Source: Streptomyces sp. MBT53 (GTDB lineage Bacteria; Actinomycetota; Actinomycetes; Streptomycetales; Streptomycetaceae). From it: DNA of 64,000 nucleotides. The stretch lies in contig NZ_JAEQAZ010000025.1 in NCBI RefSeq assembly GCF_016654115.1, forward strand, positions 1 to 64,000, read 5' to 3'. Below, one piece after another: positions 1 to 9,000 of this stretch. Position 1 is the stretch's first letter. The number at the start of each line of letters is the position of its first letter. The notes beneath the pieces were generated by a model. That model ran no database searches. It was not told the DNA's origin and worked only from the letters and a program-made list of their open reading frames with translations. A program made the translations under genes and the position numbers.

Positions 1-492
1 CAGGTCATGGGCGTACGGATGCAACGCGGCCTTGGCAGCGCCGTACGCCCCGGTCCCCGACCCCCGGTACGCGGCGAGGGAACTGACGAACAGCACCCGC
101 CCGCCCGGCTCCGCGAGCCTCGACTTCAGGGCCTCGGTGAGGAGCGCGGCGCTGAGGGTGTTGATGCGGAAGTTGACGGTCCAGTCGTGCGCGACGGCGT
201 CCAGCGCGTCGCCGCCCGCGCTCCGCGGTTCCAGGGTCCCGTTGCCACCCGCGCTGTGCACCAGCACGTCCACCGTGCCGAACTCCTCGGCGACGAACCG
301 CGCGACACCGCGCACCACTTCGGGGTCACCGAGATCGCCGGCGTACGTCAGCGCCCCCGGCACCCCGGCCTTCTCCAGCACCTCACGCCGCCGCCCCAGC
401 AGCAGCACCTGATCCCCGTCGGCCACGAAGGCATGCGCCGCGGCGAGCCCAATTCCCGTACCACCACCACTGATTACGACATTGCGAGCCAT
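1..492 (-). CDS. SDR-family NAD(P)-dependent oxidoreductase (3' part outside window)
   Basis: The first 164 residues of a classical short-chain dehydrogenase/reductase are visible, starting at an ATG ending at 492. The cofactor loop GGGTGIG is at residues 9-15, the acidic turn AGDLGD near 52, the HSAGG version of the NNAG motif near 83, the catalytic Ser at 137/138 (FVSS), and the YxxxK pair at Tyr150 and Lys154. These show a cytosolic NAD(P)H oxidoreductase; substrate cannot be read from the sequence. The gene runs off the left edge about 80-100 residues before the usual C-terminus. It lies 72 bp downstream of the antiporter gene on the same strand, so co-transcription is possible. Confidence 0.9.
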   Translation of the reverse strand, partial: MARNVVISGGGTGIGLAAAHAFVADGDQVLLLGRRREVLEKAGVPGALTYAGDLGDPEVVRGVARFVAEEFGTVDVLVHSAGGNGTLEPRSAGGDALDAVAHDWTVNFRINTLSAALLTEALKSRLAEPGGRVLFVSSLAAYRGSGTGAYGAAKAALHPYAHDL

Positions 493-564
493 GGTGCGAG
501 CGTACAAAGGAAACCGGGAAGTCCTCTCCCGCGTTTACACGACTGCCATGTGTGTACACGAGGG

Positions 565-2151
565 TCAGCGCAGGCTGCGCACATCGAGATGCCGAAGCAC
601 CCGGTCCACGATCTCCGGATCCGCCCCGGGTTCGCTCCGCGCCGCCAGCACCTCGTGCCGCGCCGCGCTCATCATCTCCGACTGGATCCGCCGCATCCGC
701 TTCACCCGCTGCACCCTCTTCTCGTACGCCTCCCGCCGCTCCCCGTCCCCCACCTCGGGAGAGATCCGCACCCCGATGTCGAACGCCCGCCGCAGCAACT
801 GCTCGGACACCTCCTCGGGCAGTTCCTCCACGTCCTCGATCTCCCGCAGCCGCCGCTTCGCGGCCTTCGCCGCCCGCACCGCGAGCTCCTTCTCGAACGC
901 CTTCTCGCTGTCGGTGTCGGCCCGCACCCCGAGCCGCTTCACCAGCCACGGCAGCGTGAGCCCCTGCAGCACCAGCGTCGCCATGATCACCCCGAACGCG
1001 ATGAACACGATCTCGTCCCGGTCGGGGAACGCCGATCCGTCGTCCATGGTCAGCGGAATCGCCAGCGCCAACGCGACCGACGCCACGCCCCGCATCCCGG
1101 CCCACCACATGATCACGGTCTCCCGCCAGGACGTCGGGATCTCCTCGTCGTAGTCCCGCTTGGCATGCAGCCGTTTGGTCAGCCAGGTCGCCGGCAGCAG
1201 CCACGCCAGTCGTACGACCACGACGACACCGACGATCGCGGCGGCCCAGCCGAGCATCTCGCCCCAACGCCCGGACGCCGTACGGATCGCGTTGTGCAGT
1301 TCCAGCCCGATGAGCCCGAACGCGACCCCGGTGACCAGCGTGTCCACCACGTCCCACACGGTCGCCCCGGCGAGCCGGGTCAGCACGTCGTCGGCACCGA
1401 GCGAGTACTCGGCGAGGAACAGCGCGGTGGTGAGCACGGCGAGCACACCGGAGCCGTGCAGTTCGTCGGCCAGGACGTACGAGGCGTACGGCACCAGGAG
1501 GGTCAGCCCGATCTGCAGGGTGGCGTCGTCGAGCAACGACATCAGCTTGTTCGCGGCCCAGCCCAGGGCAAGCCCGACCGCCACGGCGACGACGGCGGAC
1601 AGCACGAAGTCGAGTCCGGCGCGCCAGAAGTGGAAGGAACCGCTGACGGCCGCGGCGATCGCCACGTGGTAGAGCACGATGGCCGTGACGTCGTTGAAGA
1701 GGCCCTCGCCCTCCAGGATCGACACCAGCCGCCGCGGCAGCCCGAGTTGTCCGGCGACGGCGGTCGCCGCGACCGGGTCGGGCGGCGCCACCAGCGCGCC
1801 GAGCGCCACGGCGGCGGCGATCGGCAGCCCCGGCACGATCGCGCTCGCGACGAACGCCACGGCGAGGGTCGTGACGAAGACCAGCGCGACGGCGAGCAGG
1901 AAGATCGGCCGGATGTTGGCCGTGAACTGCCGCCAGGAGGTGCGCCGTACGGCCGCGTACAGCAGCGGAGGCAGCAGCAGGGGCAGGATCAGCTCGGGCG
2001 GGACGTTCACGTTCGGCACGAAGTCGGCCACCGCGAGGACTATCCCCAGGAGCGTCATGAGCACAGGCGACGGCAGACCGAACCGGTCCCCCAGCGGGAC
2101 GCTCACCACGGCCCCGAGCAACAGGACGAAAAGCAGGGCCAATTGATCCAC
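565..2151 (-). CDS. CPA1-family Na+/H+ antiporter
   Basis: A 528-residue integral membrane protein with about 12 hydrophobic segments up to residue ~370 and a charged, partly helical cytoplasmic tail. The ion-site motif PPDP is at 123-126 (Asp125) and the EGEGLFNDVTA motif at 147-157 (Asn153/Asp154); both are typical of NhaP/YjcE-type CPA1 exchangers. The expected role is proton-coupled Na+ or K+ export for pH and salt homeostasis at the plasma membrane. Ion preference is not visible. It is the fourth gene of a compact minus-strand run (lspA, rluD, GNAT, antiporter), 86 bp after the GNAT gene. Confidence 0.9.
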   Translation of the reverse strand: MDQLALLFVLLLGAVVSVPLGDRFGLPSPVLMTLLGIVLAVADFVPNVNVPPELILPLLLPPLLYAAVRRTSWRQFTANIRPIFLLAVALVFVTTLAVAFVASAIVPGLPIAAAVALGALVAPPDPVAATAVAGQLGLPRRLVSILEGEGLFNDVTAIVLYHVAIAAAVSGSFHFWRAGLDFVLSAVVAVAVGLALGWAANKLMSLLDDATLQIGLTLLVPYASYVLADELHGSGVLAVLTTALFLAEYSLGADDVLTRLAGATVWDVVDTLVTGVAFGLIGLELHNAIRTASGRWGEMLGWAAAIVGVVVVVRLAWLLPATWLTKRLHAKRDYDEEIPTSWRETVIMWWAGMRGVASVALALAIPLTMDDGSAFPDRDEIVFIAFGVIMATLVLQGLTLPWLVKRLGVRADTDSEKAFEKELAVRAAKAAKRRLREIEDVEELPEEVSEQLLRRAFDIGVRISPEVGDGERREAYEKRVQRVKRMRRIQSEMMSAARHEVLAARSEPGADPEIVDRVLRHLDVRSLR

Positions 2152-2237
2152 GGTCAGGGCTCCGGCGGGATCTCGACGTTCACACAGCGGACGCCCCAGC
2201 CTGCCACGCCGCCCGCCGGATCAGCCTTTTCGACGCC

Positions 2238-2717
2238 CTACGGCTGGTGAAGTGCGCGCCGCATCGCCCGGTGCGGGATGCCCGCGTCGGCGAACTCCGG
2301 GCCGTACGCCTCGTAACCGAGCCGTTCGTAGAACCCCATCGCGTGCGTCTGGGCGTGCAGGTCGACCGCGGCCAGCCCACGCGCGCGTGCCGCGTCCTCG
2401 ATGGCCCGCACCAGCGCGACCCCGACCCCGAGCCCCCGCGCCTCCTTGGCGACGGCCAACCGCCCCAGGGAACCCACGGTGAGATCACCGTCGGTCTTCG
2501 CCGCGGCCACCTCGCCGTACAGCAACCGCCCGGTGCCCAACGGCAGCCCGTCCTCCCGCACCGCGAGCACATGCGTCGCTACGGCGTCGTACTCGTCGTA
2601 CTCGATCTCCTGGGGCACGCCCTGCTCGACGACGAAGACCTCCTTGCGCACCGCGAAGCAGGCCTCACGGTCGGCCGGGTCCTCGGCGACGCGCACCGCG
2701 TATGGCGTGGGACTCAT
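2238..2717 (-). CDS. GNAT-family N-acetyltransferase
   Basis: A 159-residue cytosolic acetyltransferase. An N-terminal [12 protein letters not shown] segment (residues 21-32) is characteristic of the ElaA/YjcF-like GNAT subgroup, and the acetyl-CoA pyrophosphate loop RGLGVG sits at 94-99. The FYERLGYE motif near 130 is the usual beta6/7 region. The acceptor substrate is unknown. The ATG ending at 2717 overlaps the upstream pseudouridine synthase stop by four bases (ATGA), which fixes the start and points to translational coupling; longer upstream frames are shadows. Confidence 0.88.
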   Translation of the reverse strand: MSPTPYAVRVAEDPADREACFAVRKEVFVVEQGVPQEIEYDEYDAVATHVLAVREDGLPLGTGRLLYGEVAAAKTDGDLTVGSLGRLAVAKEARGLGVGVALVRAIEDAARARGLAAVDLHAQTHAMGFYERLGYEAYGPEFADAGIPHRAMRRALHQP

Positions 2718-3658
2718 GCGTACGTCTCCTCGCGCACCAGGTCCAGGGCCTGCTGGAGGTCGTCCGGGTAGCCGCTCTCGAACTCGACCCACTGGCCGTC
2801 GGCGGGGTGCTCGAAGCCGAGCCGGACGGCGTGCAGCCACTGGCGGGTCAGGCGCAGCCGCTTGGCGAGCGTCGGGTCGGCGCCGTACGTCAGGTCGCCC
2901 ACGCACGGGTGCCGGTGGGCCGCCATGTGCACGCGGATCTGGTGGGTGCGGCCGGTCTCCAGCTTCACGTCGAGCAGGGAGGCCGCGCGGAACGCCTCGA
3001 TGAGGTCGTAGTGCGTGACCGACGGCTTGCCCTCGGCGGTGACCGCCCACTTGTAGTCGTGGTTCGGGTGGCGGCCGATGGGGGCGTCGATGGTGCCGCT
3101 GGTCGGATCGGGGTGGCCCTGGACCAGCGTGTGGTAGCGCTTGTCGACCGTGCGCTCCTTGAACTGGCGCTTCAGCGACGTGTACGCGCGCTCCGACTTC
3201 GCGACCACCATCAGGCCGGACGTGCCGACGTCGAGGCGGTGCACGATGCCCTGGCGCTCGGCGGCACCCGAGGTGGAGATGCGGTACCCGGCGGCGGCCA
3301 GACCGCCGATGACCGTCGTACCGGTCCAGCCGGGGCTGGGGTGGGCGGCGACGCCGACCGGCTTCACGATCACGATCACGTCATCGTCGTCGTAGACGAT
3401 CTCCATGCCCTCGACCGGCTCGGCGACGATCTGCACGGGCGCGGGCGCCTGCGGCATCTCGACCTCGAGCCAGGCCCCGCCGTGCACCCGCTCGGACTTC
3501 CCGACCACCGAGCCGTCGACCGTGACCTTCCCCGCCGAGGCCAGCTCGGCGGCCTTCGTACGGGAGAAACCGAACATCCGGGAGATGGCGGCGTCGACAC
3601 GCTCGCCCTCCAGGCCGTCGGGCACGGGCAGGTTTCGGATCTCGGGAACTGTGCTCAC
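2714..3658 (-). CDS. RluD-type 23S rRNA pseudouridine synthase
   Basis: A 314-residue RluA/RluD-family enzyme that isomerises specific uridines in RNA, most likely in large-subunit rRNA. The N-terminal S4 RNA-binding domain covers residues ~15-60 and the catalytic motif HRLDVGTSG is at 140-148 with nucleophile Asp143. RTHQIRVH near 235 is the second family signature. I use the GTG ending at 3658 rather than the in-frame ATG at 3688: a -10-like CATACT lies exactly 7 nt upstream, giving a leaderless start, and homologues begin at this point (STVPEIR). It follows lspA by 94 bp. The exact uridine target is inferred from family only. Confidence 0.9.
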   Translation of the reverse strand: MSTVPEIRNLPVPDGLEGERVDAAISRMFGFSRTKAAELASAGKVTVDGSVVGKSERVHGGAWLEVEMPQAPAPVQIVAEPVEGMEIVYDDDDVIVIVKPVGVAAHPSPGWTGTTVIGGLAAAGYRISTSGAAERQGIVHRLDVGTSGLMVVAKSERAYTSLKRQFKERTVDKRYHTLVQGHPDPTSGTIDAPIGRHPNHDYKWAVTAEGKPSVTHYDLIEAFRAASLLDVKLETGRTHQIRVHMAAHRHPCVGDLTYGADPTLAKRLRLTRQWLHAVRLGFEHPADGQWVEFESGYPDDLQQALDLVREETYA

Positions 3659-3665
3659 TCGGTCG

Positions 3666-3671
3666 AGTATG
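3666..3671 (-). promoter_or_regulatory. Candidate leaderless -10 element for the rluD-type gene
   Basis: CATACT read on the minus strand, followed by 7 nt and then the GTG start. It would allow transcription independent of lspA. No clear -35 is seen. Confidence 0.4.
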
Positions 3672-3752
3672 CCGGACGGGTCCGACACCGCCTTACCTGA
3701 GCCCTTGCGCGCAGCCCCCGTAGACCTGCGCTCAGCCCTCGTGGACCCGCGT

Positions 3753-4328
3753 TCAGTCCTTGTGGACCGTGCCGTCCGGGTCGAGGCCGCGGAAGGAGAG
3801 CAGCACGATCAGGATGCCGCCGCAGACGATCGCCGAGTCGGCGAGGTTGAAGACGGCGAAGCCCTTGGGCGCGATGAAGTCGACGACCTCGCCCTGGAAG
3901 ATGCCGGGCGAACGGAAGATCCGGTCGGTGAGGTTGCCGAGCGCGCCGCCCAGCAGCAGCCCCAGCGCGATCGCCCAGGGGAGGCTGTAGAGCTTGCGGG
4001 CCAGCCGCGCGATCACCACGATCACGGCGGCGGCGATCATCGTGAAGATGACCGTGAAGGCCGCGCCGAACCCGAAGGCCGCGCCGGGGTTGCGGATCGC
4101 GTGGAACTCCAGCCAGTCCCCGAAGACCTCGATCGGCGCGTGGTGCTCCAGCTTGGCCACCACGAGCAGCTTGCTGACCAGGTCGAGGGTGTACGCGAAC
4201 GCGGCCACCGCGAACAGCACCGCGATCCGTCGTTTGCCCCTGGGGCGCACGGTCTCGCCCCGCTCCGGCTCCGCCCCCGCCGCCTCTGGGGTATCCGGCG
4301 TACCGATGATGCGCTCCGCCTCTGCCAC
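3753..4328 (-). CDS. lspA: Lipoprotein signal peptidase (signal peptidase II)
   Basis: A 191-residue four-helix membrane aspartyl protease that cleaves signal peptides from diacylglyceryl-modified prolipoproteins. The catalytic aspartates sit in GNLTDRI (Asp135) and FNLADS (Asp164), with Asn132 and Asn161 also conserved. Hydrophobic segments are at about 35-55, 90-108, 117-131 and 157-178. The N-terminal ~32 residues are a polar extension common in actinobacterial LspA. The start is a GTG with GAGGG 7 nt upstream. It lies between the DksA-like gene and rluD in one minus-strand run, as in other Streptomyces. Confidence 0.95.
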   Translation of the reverse strand: MAEAERIIGTPDTPEAAGAEPERGETVRPRGKRRIAVLFAVAAFAYTLDLVSKLLVVAKLEHHAPIEVFGDWLEFHAIRNPGAAFGFGAAFTVIFTMIAAAVIVVIARLARKLYSLPWAIALGLLLGGALGNLTDRIFRSPGIFQGEVVDFIAPKGFAVFNLADSAIVCGGILIVLLSFRGLDPDGTVHKD

Positions 4329-4391
4329 GTGAGTCCCTCGAACCTAGGTACCTGACTGAGGAAGAGGGTACGGCACACCTCTCGGCACCCT

Positions 4392-4441
4392 CTGTACCGG
4401 CGTTCAGTACCGGCGATCGACAGCGGCGCTCAGTACCGGCG
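4392..4441. repeat. Duplicated 12-bp segment over the stop codon of the DksA-like gene
   Basis: TCAGTACCGGCG (plus strand) occurs at 4430-4441, where it spans the last codons and stop, and again at 4404-4415. A related CTGTACCGGCG lies at 4392-4402. This looks like local slippage at the gene's 3' end; no function is implied. Confidence 0.6.
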
Positions 4442-5434
4442 TTCCTGCTTCTGCTTGCACTCGACGCACAGGGTGGCTCGCGGGAAGGCCTGCATGCGCG
4501 CCTTGCCGATGGGGTTGCCGCAGTTCTCGCACAGGCCGTAGGTGCCCGCGTCCAGCTTCCCGAGGGCGCGCTCGGTCTGGATCAGCATCTCGCGCGCGTT
4601 GGCGGCCAGCGCCATCTCGCTCTCCCGCGTGATGTTCTTGGTGCCGGTGTCGGCCTGGTCGTCGCCGGCACCGTCCCCGGAGTCCCGCATCAGCCCGGCC
4701 AGCGCCCGCTCGGTGGACGTGATCTCCTCGCTCAGCCGCTCGGCGTCGGCCAGCAGCTCGGTGCGGGCCTCCTCGACCTCCTGAGGCGTCCAGGGGTCCT
4801 CGCCCGGGCGGACCGCCAGCTCGCCCGGCCCGGCCGCCGCGGCGAGCCGCGCCTTGGGAACGGGTGTCTTCGCCGCCGTGGCCGTACCAGGAGTCTTCTT
4901 CGCAACCACCGTCGTGGCTCCCGTCTGCTCCGCGGCCCGTGCCGCGCCCGCCGTTGCCTTCTTGGCCGCACTCTTCGTGCGCTTCGCGCTGTTCGTCGTC
5001 GTCCTGGCGGTCGCCGCCGACTTGGCCGTCGACTTCGCGGCCGACTTCGTTGTCGTCCTCGCGGCCGACTTCGTTGTCGTCCTGGTCGCGGTGCCCTTCG
5101 GGGACTCGTTCAGGGCGACGGCCGCCTTCGGAGCTGCCGTCTTCTTCACAGCCGCCTTCTTCGGAGCCGTCTTCTTCGGTGCCGTCTTCTTCGGTGCCGT
5201 CTTCTTCGGTGCCGTCTTCTTCGCATCCACAGCCGTCGCCTTCGCGGCCGTTCTCTTCACCGTCGTCTTCTTCGAGTTGGTCGTCTTCTCGGAACCGGTC
5301 GCCTTCTCCGAAGCGGTCGCTTTCTCCGAGGCGGTCGTCTTCTTCGAACCGGTCGTCTTCTCCGAAGAAGCCGCCTTCGTAGCGACCGCCTTCTTCGCCG
5401 CGGTCTTCTTCGTTGCGGTCTTCTTCGCCACCAT
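4430..5434 (-). CDS. DksA/TraR C4 zinc-finger protein with Lys-Ala-rich histone-like N-terminus
   Basis: A 334-residue protein in two parts. Residues 1 to ~215 are low-complexity Lys/Thr/Ala/Ser with KKTA and KKTAP repeats, like histone H1 and the tails of actinobacterial HU proteins. Residues ~230-334 form a coiled-coil and zinc-finger module of the DksA/TraR family, with zinc ligands Cys302, Cys305, Cys323 and Cys326. Family members bind RNA polymerase in its secondary channel; the tail should bind DNA non-specifically. The ATG ending at 5434 has a purine-rich site upstream; a longer frame to 5512 lacks one. A single protein joining nucleoid binding and polymerase binding is an inference from the architecture. 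Confidence 0.9.
   Translation of the reverse strand: MVAKKTATKKTAAKKAVATKAASSEKTTGSKKTTASEKATASEKATGSEKTTNSKKTTVKRTAAKATAVDAKKTAPKKTAPKKTAPKKTAPKKAAVKKTAAPKAAVALNESPKGTATRTTTKSAARTTTKSAAKSTAKSAATARTTTNSAKRTKSAAKKATAGAARAAEQTGATTVVAKKTPGTATAAKTPVPKARLAAAAGPGELAVRPGEDPWTPQEVEEARTELLADAERLSEEITSTERALAGLMRDSGDGAGDDQADTGTKNITRESEMALAANAREMLIQTERALGKLDAGTYGLCENCGNPIGKARMQAFPRATLCVECKQKQERRY
5156..5215. repeat. Four tandem 15-bp units encoding KKTAP
   Basis: Four consecutive copies of CTTCTTCGGTGCCGT (first copy with one difference) inside the Lys-rich tail of the DksA-like gene, encoding KKTAP on the minus strand. Such in-frame repeats would be expected to vary in number between strains. Confidence 0.8.
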
Positions 5435-5483
5435 GGCCGCGGCCCCTTCACATTTTGTGATCACGCACGCGAATCGTGCTGGG

Positions 5484-5512
5484 ACGATAAATCGACTTGA
5501 GTCCCGCGGCAA
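5484..5512 (-). promoter_or_regulatory. Candidate promoter of the DksA-like gene / lspA run
   Basis: On the minus strand TTGCCG (5507-5512), a 17-bp spacer and TATCGT (5484-5489) fit a primary-sigma promoter, about 50 bp upstream of the ATG at 5434. Confidence 0.5.
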
Positions 5513-5731
5513 CGGGGCACGCCGCCCGATTCGTCCACCCTTCCGGCCCCGCGCGGCGAGCCTTCAAGCGTTGTGCCCAGCTCCCCGCCGGGTAATCCGC
5601 CGCGCTCGGCACCCTGGACCTCGAACGCGCGTTCAGCGCCATTCGAGTCATACGGCAGGCCGGGAAGGCTCCGCGCGAAGCACCCGCCGATGCCCCCGCA
5701 AAACCGGTCGGCCGCTGTCGGCGCGGGCCCG

Positions 5732-5737
5732 TACACT
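5732..5737 (+). promoter_or_regulatory. Candidate -10 element for ileS
   Basis: TACACT lies about 310 nt upstream of the ileS ATG, placing transcription start near 5744, just before the T-box leader. CTGTCG precedes it by 11 nt, too close for a standard -35. Confidence 0.4.
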
Positions 5738-5744
5738 GGGCGGA

Positions 5745-6050
5745 GCGAGAAGCGTGGATGGGGACGAGTAGCGGCGTACGCAGCCCAGAGCGACCCGGGG
5801 ACGGTGGAAGCCCGGGGGCGAGCGCGACGTGAAGATCACCCCGGAGCCGCCGGAAGAAAGCCGCAGCCGACCGGCCGTGGCGAGTAGACCCGGTATCGCG
5901 ACCCCAATGAGGGGGCTCACTGGTGCGCAGGGTGCACCGGGGAGCCAAGGAGGGTGGTACCGCGGGAGCGCGCCGCACACGGCGTACGGAAAGTCGTAGC
6001 TCTCGTCCCTCCGGACGGAAGGCAGAAAGTCCGCCGGAGGAAGCTCGCTG
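5745..6050 (+). promoter_or_regulatory. T-box riboswitch of ileS, apparently translational
   Basis: The conserved T-box core AGGGTGGTACCGCG is at 5951-5964, between the putative promoter and ileS. An ATC triplet at 5835-5837 in the short upstream stem region is a good Ile specifier candidate. Downstream, CCTCCGG (within 6007-6014) can pair with CCGGAGG (6034-6040), which contains the ileS ribosome-binding site 10 nt before the ATG. There is no U-run terminator. This fits the actinobacterial class in which uncharged tRNA-Ile frees the ribosome-binding site instead of preventing termination. T-box identity is seen directly; the pairing and specifier assignment are inferred. Confidence 0.9.
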
Positions 6051-9000
6051 ATGACAACGCCGACGTACCGCCAGGTGCCCGCCCAGGTCGACCTGCCCGC
6101 GCTGGAGCACGCCGTGCTCGACTTCTGGCGCGAGCAGAAGATCTTCGCCAAGACCCTGGACCAGTCCGAGGGGCGCCCCGAGTGGGTGTTCTACGAGGGC
6201 CCGCCCACGGCCAACGGCATGCCGGGCGCCCACCACATCGAGGCGCGCGTCTTCAAGGACGTCTTCCCCCGCTTCCGGACCATGCGCGGCTACCACGTGG
6301 GCCGCAAGGCCGGCTGGGACTGCCACGGACTCCCGGTGGAGCTGGCGGTCGAGAAGGAGCTGGGCTTCACCGACAAGCAGGACATCGAGGCGTTCGGCAT
6401 CGCCGAGTTCAACGCCAAGTGCCGTGAGTCCGTGACCCGGCACACCGACGCCTTCACCGAGCTGACGACCCGCATGGGGTACTGGGTCGACCTCGACGAC
6501 GCCTACCGGACCATGGACCCGGAGTACATCGAGTCGGTCTGGTGGTCGCTCAAGGAGATCTTCAACAAGGGCCTGCTGGTCCAGGACTACCGCGTCGCCC
6601 CCTGGTGCCCGCGCGACCAGACGGGTCTCTCGGACCACGAGCTGGCGCAGGGCTACGAGACGGTCGTCGACCCCTCCGTGTACGTCCGTTTCCCGCTCAC
6701 CTCCGGTCCGCTGGCCGGCCGTGCCGCGCTCCTGGTGTGGACGACGACGCCCTGGACGCTGGTGTCCAACACCGCCGTCGCCGCCCACCCCGAGGTCACC
6801 TACGTCGTCGCGACGAACGGCGAGGAGCAGCTCGTCGTCGCCGAGCCGCTGCTCGCCAAGGCCCTCGGCGAGGGCTGGGAGACCACCGGTGAGACCTTCA
6901 CCGGCACCGAGATGGAGCGCTGGACCTATCAACGTCCGTTCGAGCTCGTCGAGTTCCCGGAGCCGGCGCATTACGTCGTCAACGCGGAGTACGTGACGAC
7001 CGAGGACGGCACGGGTCTGGTCCACCAGTCCCCCGCCTTCGGCGAGGAGGACCTCAAGGTCTGCCGCGCGTACGGCCTGCCGGTCGTGAACCCGGTCCGC
7101 CCCAACGGCACCTTCGCCGAGGACGTCCCGCTCGTAGGCGGCATCTTCTTCAAGAAGGCCGACGAAAAGCTCACCGAGGACCTGAAGGACCGCGGTCTGC
7201 TCTTCAAGCACGTGCCGTACGAGCACAGTTACCCGCACTGCTGGCGCTGCCACACCGCGCTGCTGTACTACGCGCAGCCCTCCTGGTACATCCGCACCAC
7301 CGCGGTCAAGGACCGTCTGCTCCAGGAGAACGAGAACACCAACTGGTTCCCGGACACCGTCAAGCACGGCCGGTACGGCGACTGGCTGAACAACAACATC
7401 GACTGGGCACTGTCCCGCAGCCGCTACTGGGGCACCCCTCTGCCGATCTGGCGCTGCGCGGACGACCACCTCACGGTCGTCGGCTCCCGCGCGGAGCTGA
7501 CCGAGCTGACCGGCACCGACCAGTCGAACCTGGACCCGCACCGCCCGTTCATCGACGCGGTCACCTTCGCCTGCCCCCAGTGCGGCGAGAGCGCCACGCG
7601 CGTGCCCGAGGTCATCGACGCCTGGTACGACTCGGGTTCGATGCCGTTCGCGCAGTGGGGCTACCCGTACAAGAACAAGGAGATGTTCGAGTCCCGCTAC
7701 CCGGCGCAGTTCATCTCCGAGGCGATCGACCAGACCCGCGGCTGGTTCTACACGCTGATGGCGATCGGCACCCTGGTCTTCGACAAGTCGTCGTACGAGA
7801 ACGTGGTGTGCCTCGGCCACATCCTCGCCGAGGACGGCCGCAAGATGTCCAAGCACCTGGGGAACATCCTGCAGCCGATCCCGCTGATGGACCAGCACGG
7901 GGCCGACGCGGTGCGGTGGTTCATGGCGGCCGGCGGTTCCCCGTGGGCGGCCCGCCGCGTGGGCCACGGCACGATCCAGGAGGTCGTCCGCAAGACGCTC
8001 CTGACGTACTGGAACACGGTCGCCTTCCAGGCCCTGTACGCCCGCACGTCCGACTGGGCGCCGAGCGCGGCGGACCCGGCCCCGGCCGACCGCCCGGTCC
8101 TGGACCGCTGGCTGCTGTCCGAACTCCACGCGCTCACCGACCAGGTGACACAGGCTCTGGAGGCGTACGACACCCAGCGCGCCGGCAAGCTCCTGTCGGC
8201 GTTCGTCGACGACCTCTCCAACTGGTACGTCCGCCGCTCCCGTCGCCGCTTCTGGCAGGGCGACAAGGCCGCGCTGCGCACCCTGCACGAGGTCGTCGAG
8301 ACGGTCACCAAGCTGATGGCCCCGCTGACCCCGTTCATCACCGAGCGGGTCTGGCAGGACCTGGTCGTCCCGGTGACCCCGGGCGCCCCCGAGTCGGTCC
8401 ACCTGTCCGCGTGGCCGGAGGCGGACCTGTCCGTCATCGACCCGGAGCTGTCGAAGCAGATGGTGCTCGTACGGCGCCTGGTGGAGCTGGGCCGGGCCAC
8501 GCGCGCGGAGTCGGGCGTCAAGACGCGCCAGCCGCTGTCCCGCGCGCTGATCGCGGCGACGGGCTTCGCCGCCCTGGACCGCGAACTGCACGCGCAGATC
8601 ACGGAGGAGCTGAACGTCGAGGGGCTCGCCTCGCTGAGCGAGGTCGGCGGCTCGCTGGTCGACACCACGGCCAAGGCCAACTTCCGCGCCCTGGGCAAGC
8701 GGTTCGGCAAGCGCGTCCAGGACGTCGCGAAGGCCGTCGCGAACGCCGACGCGGCTGCCCTGTCCCTCGCCCTGCGCGAGGGCACGGCGACCGTCGAGGT
8801 GGACGGCGAGACCATCACGCTGGCTCCGGATGAGGTGATCATCACAGAGACCCCGCGCGAGGGCTGGTCCGTGGCCTCCGACTCGGGGGCGACGGTCGCG
8901 CTCGACCTGGAGATCACGGAGGAGCTGCGGCAGGCGGGCCTGGCCCGTGACGCGATCCGGCTGATCCAGGAGGCCCGCAAGAACAGCGGCCTGGACGTGG

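Noticed and set aside
4854..5771. Plus-strand Phe/Val/Ala-rich frame resembling a membrane protein
   Set aside because: It is the complement of the Lys-rich KKTA repeats of the DksA-like gene; AAG codons read as CTT/TTC on the other strand create false hydrophobicity.
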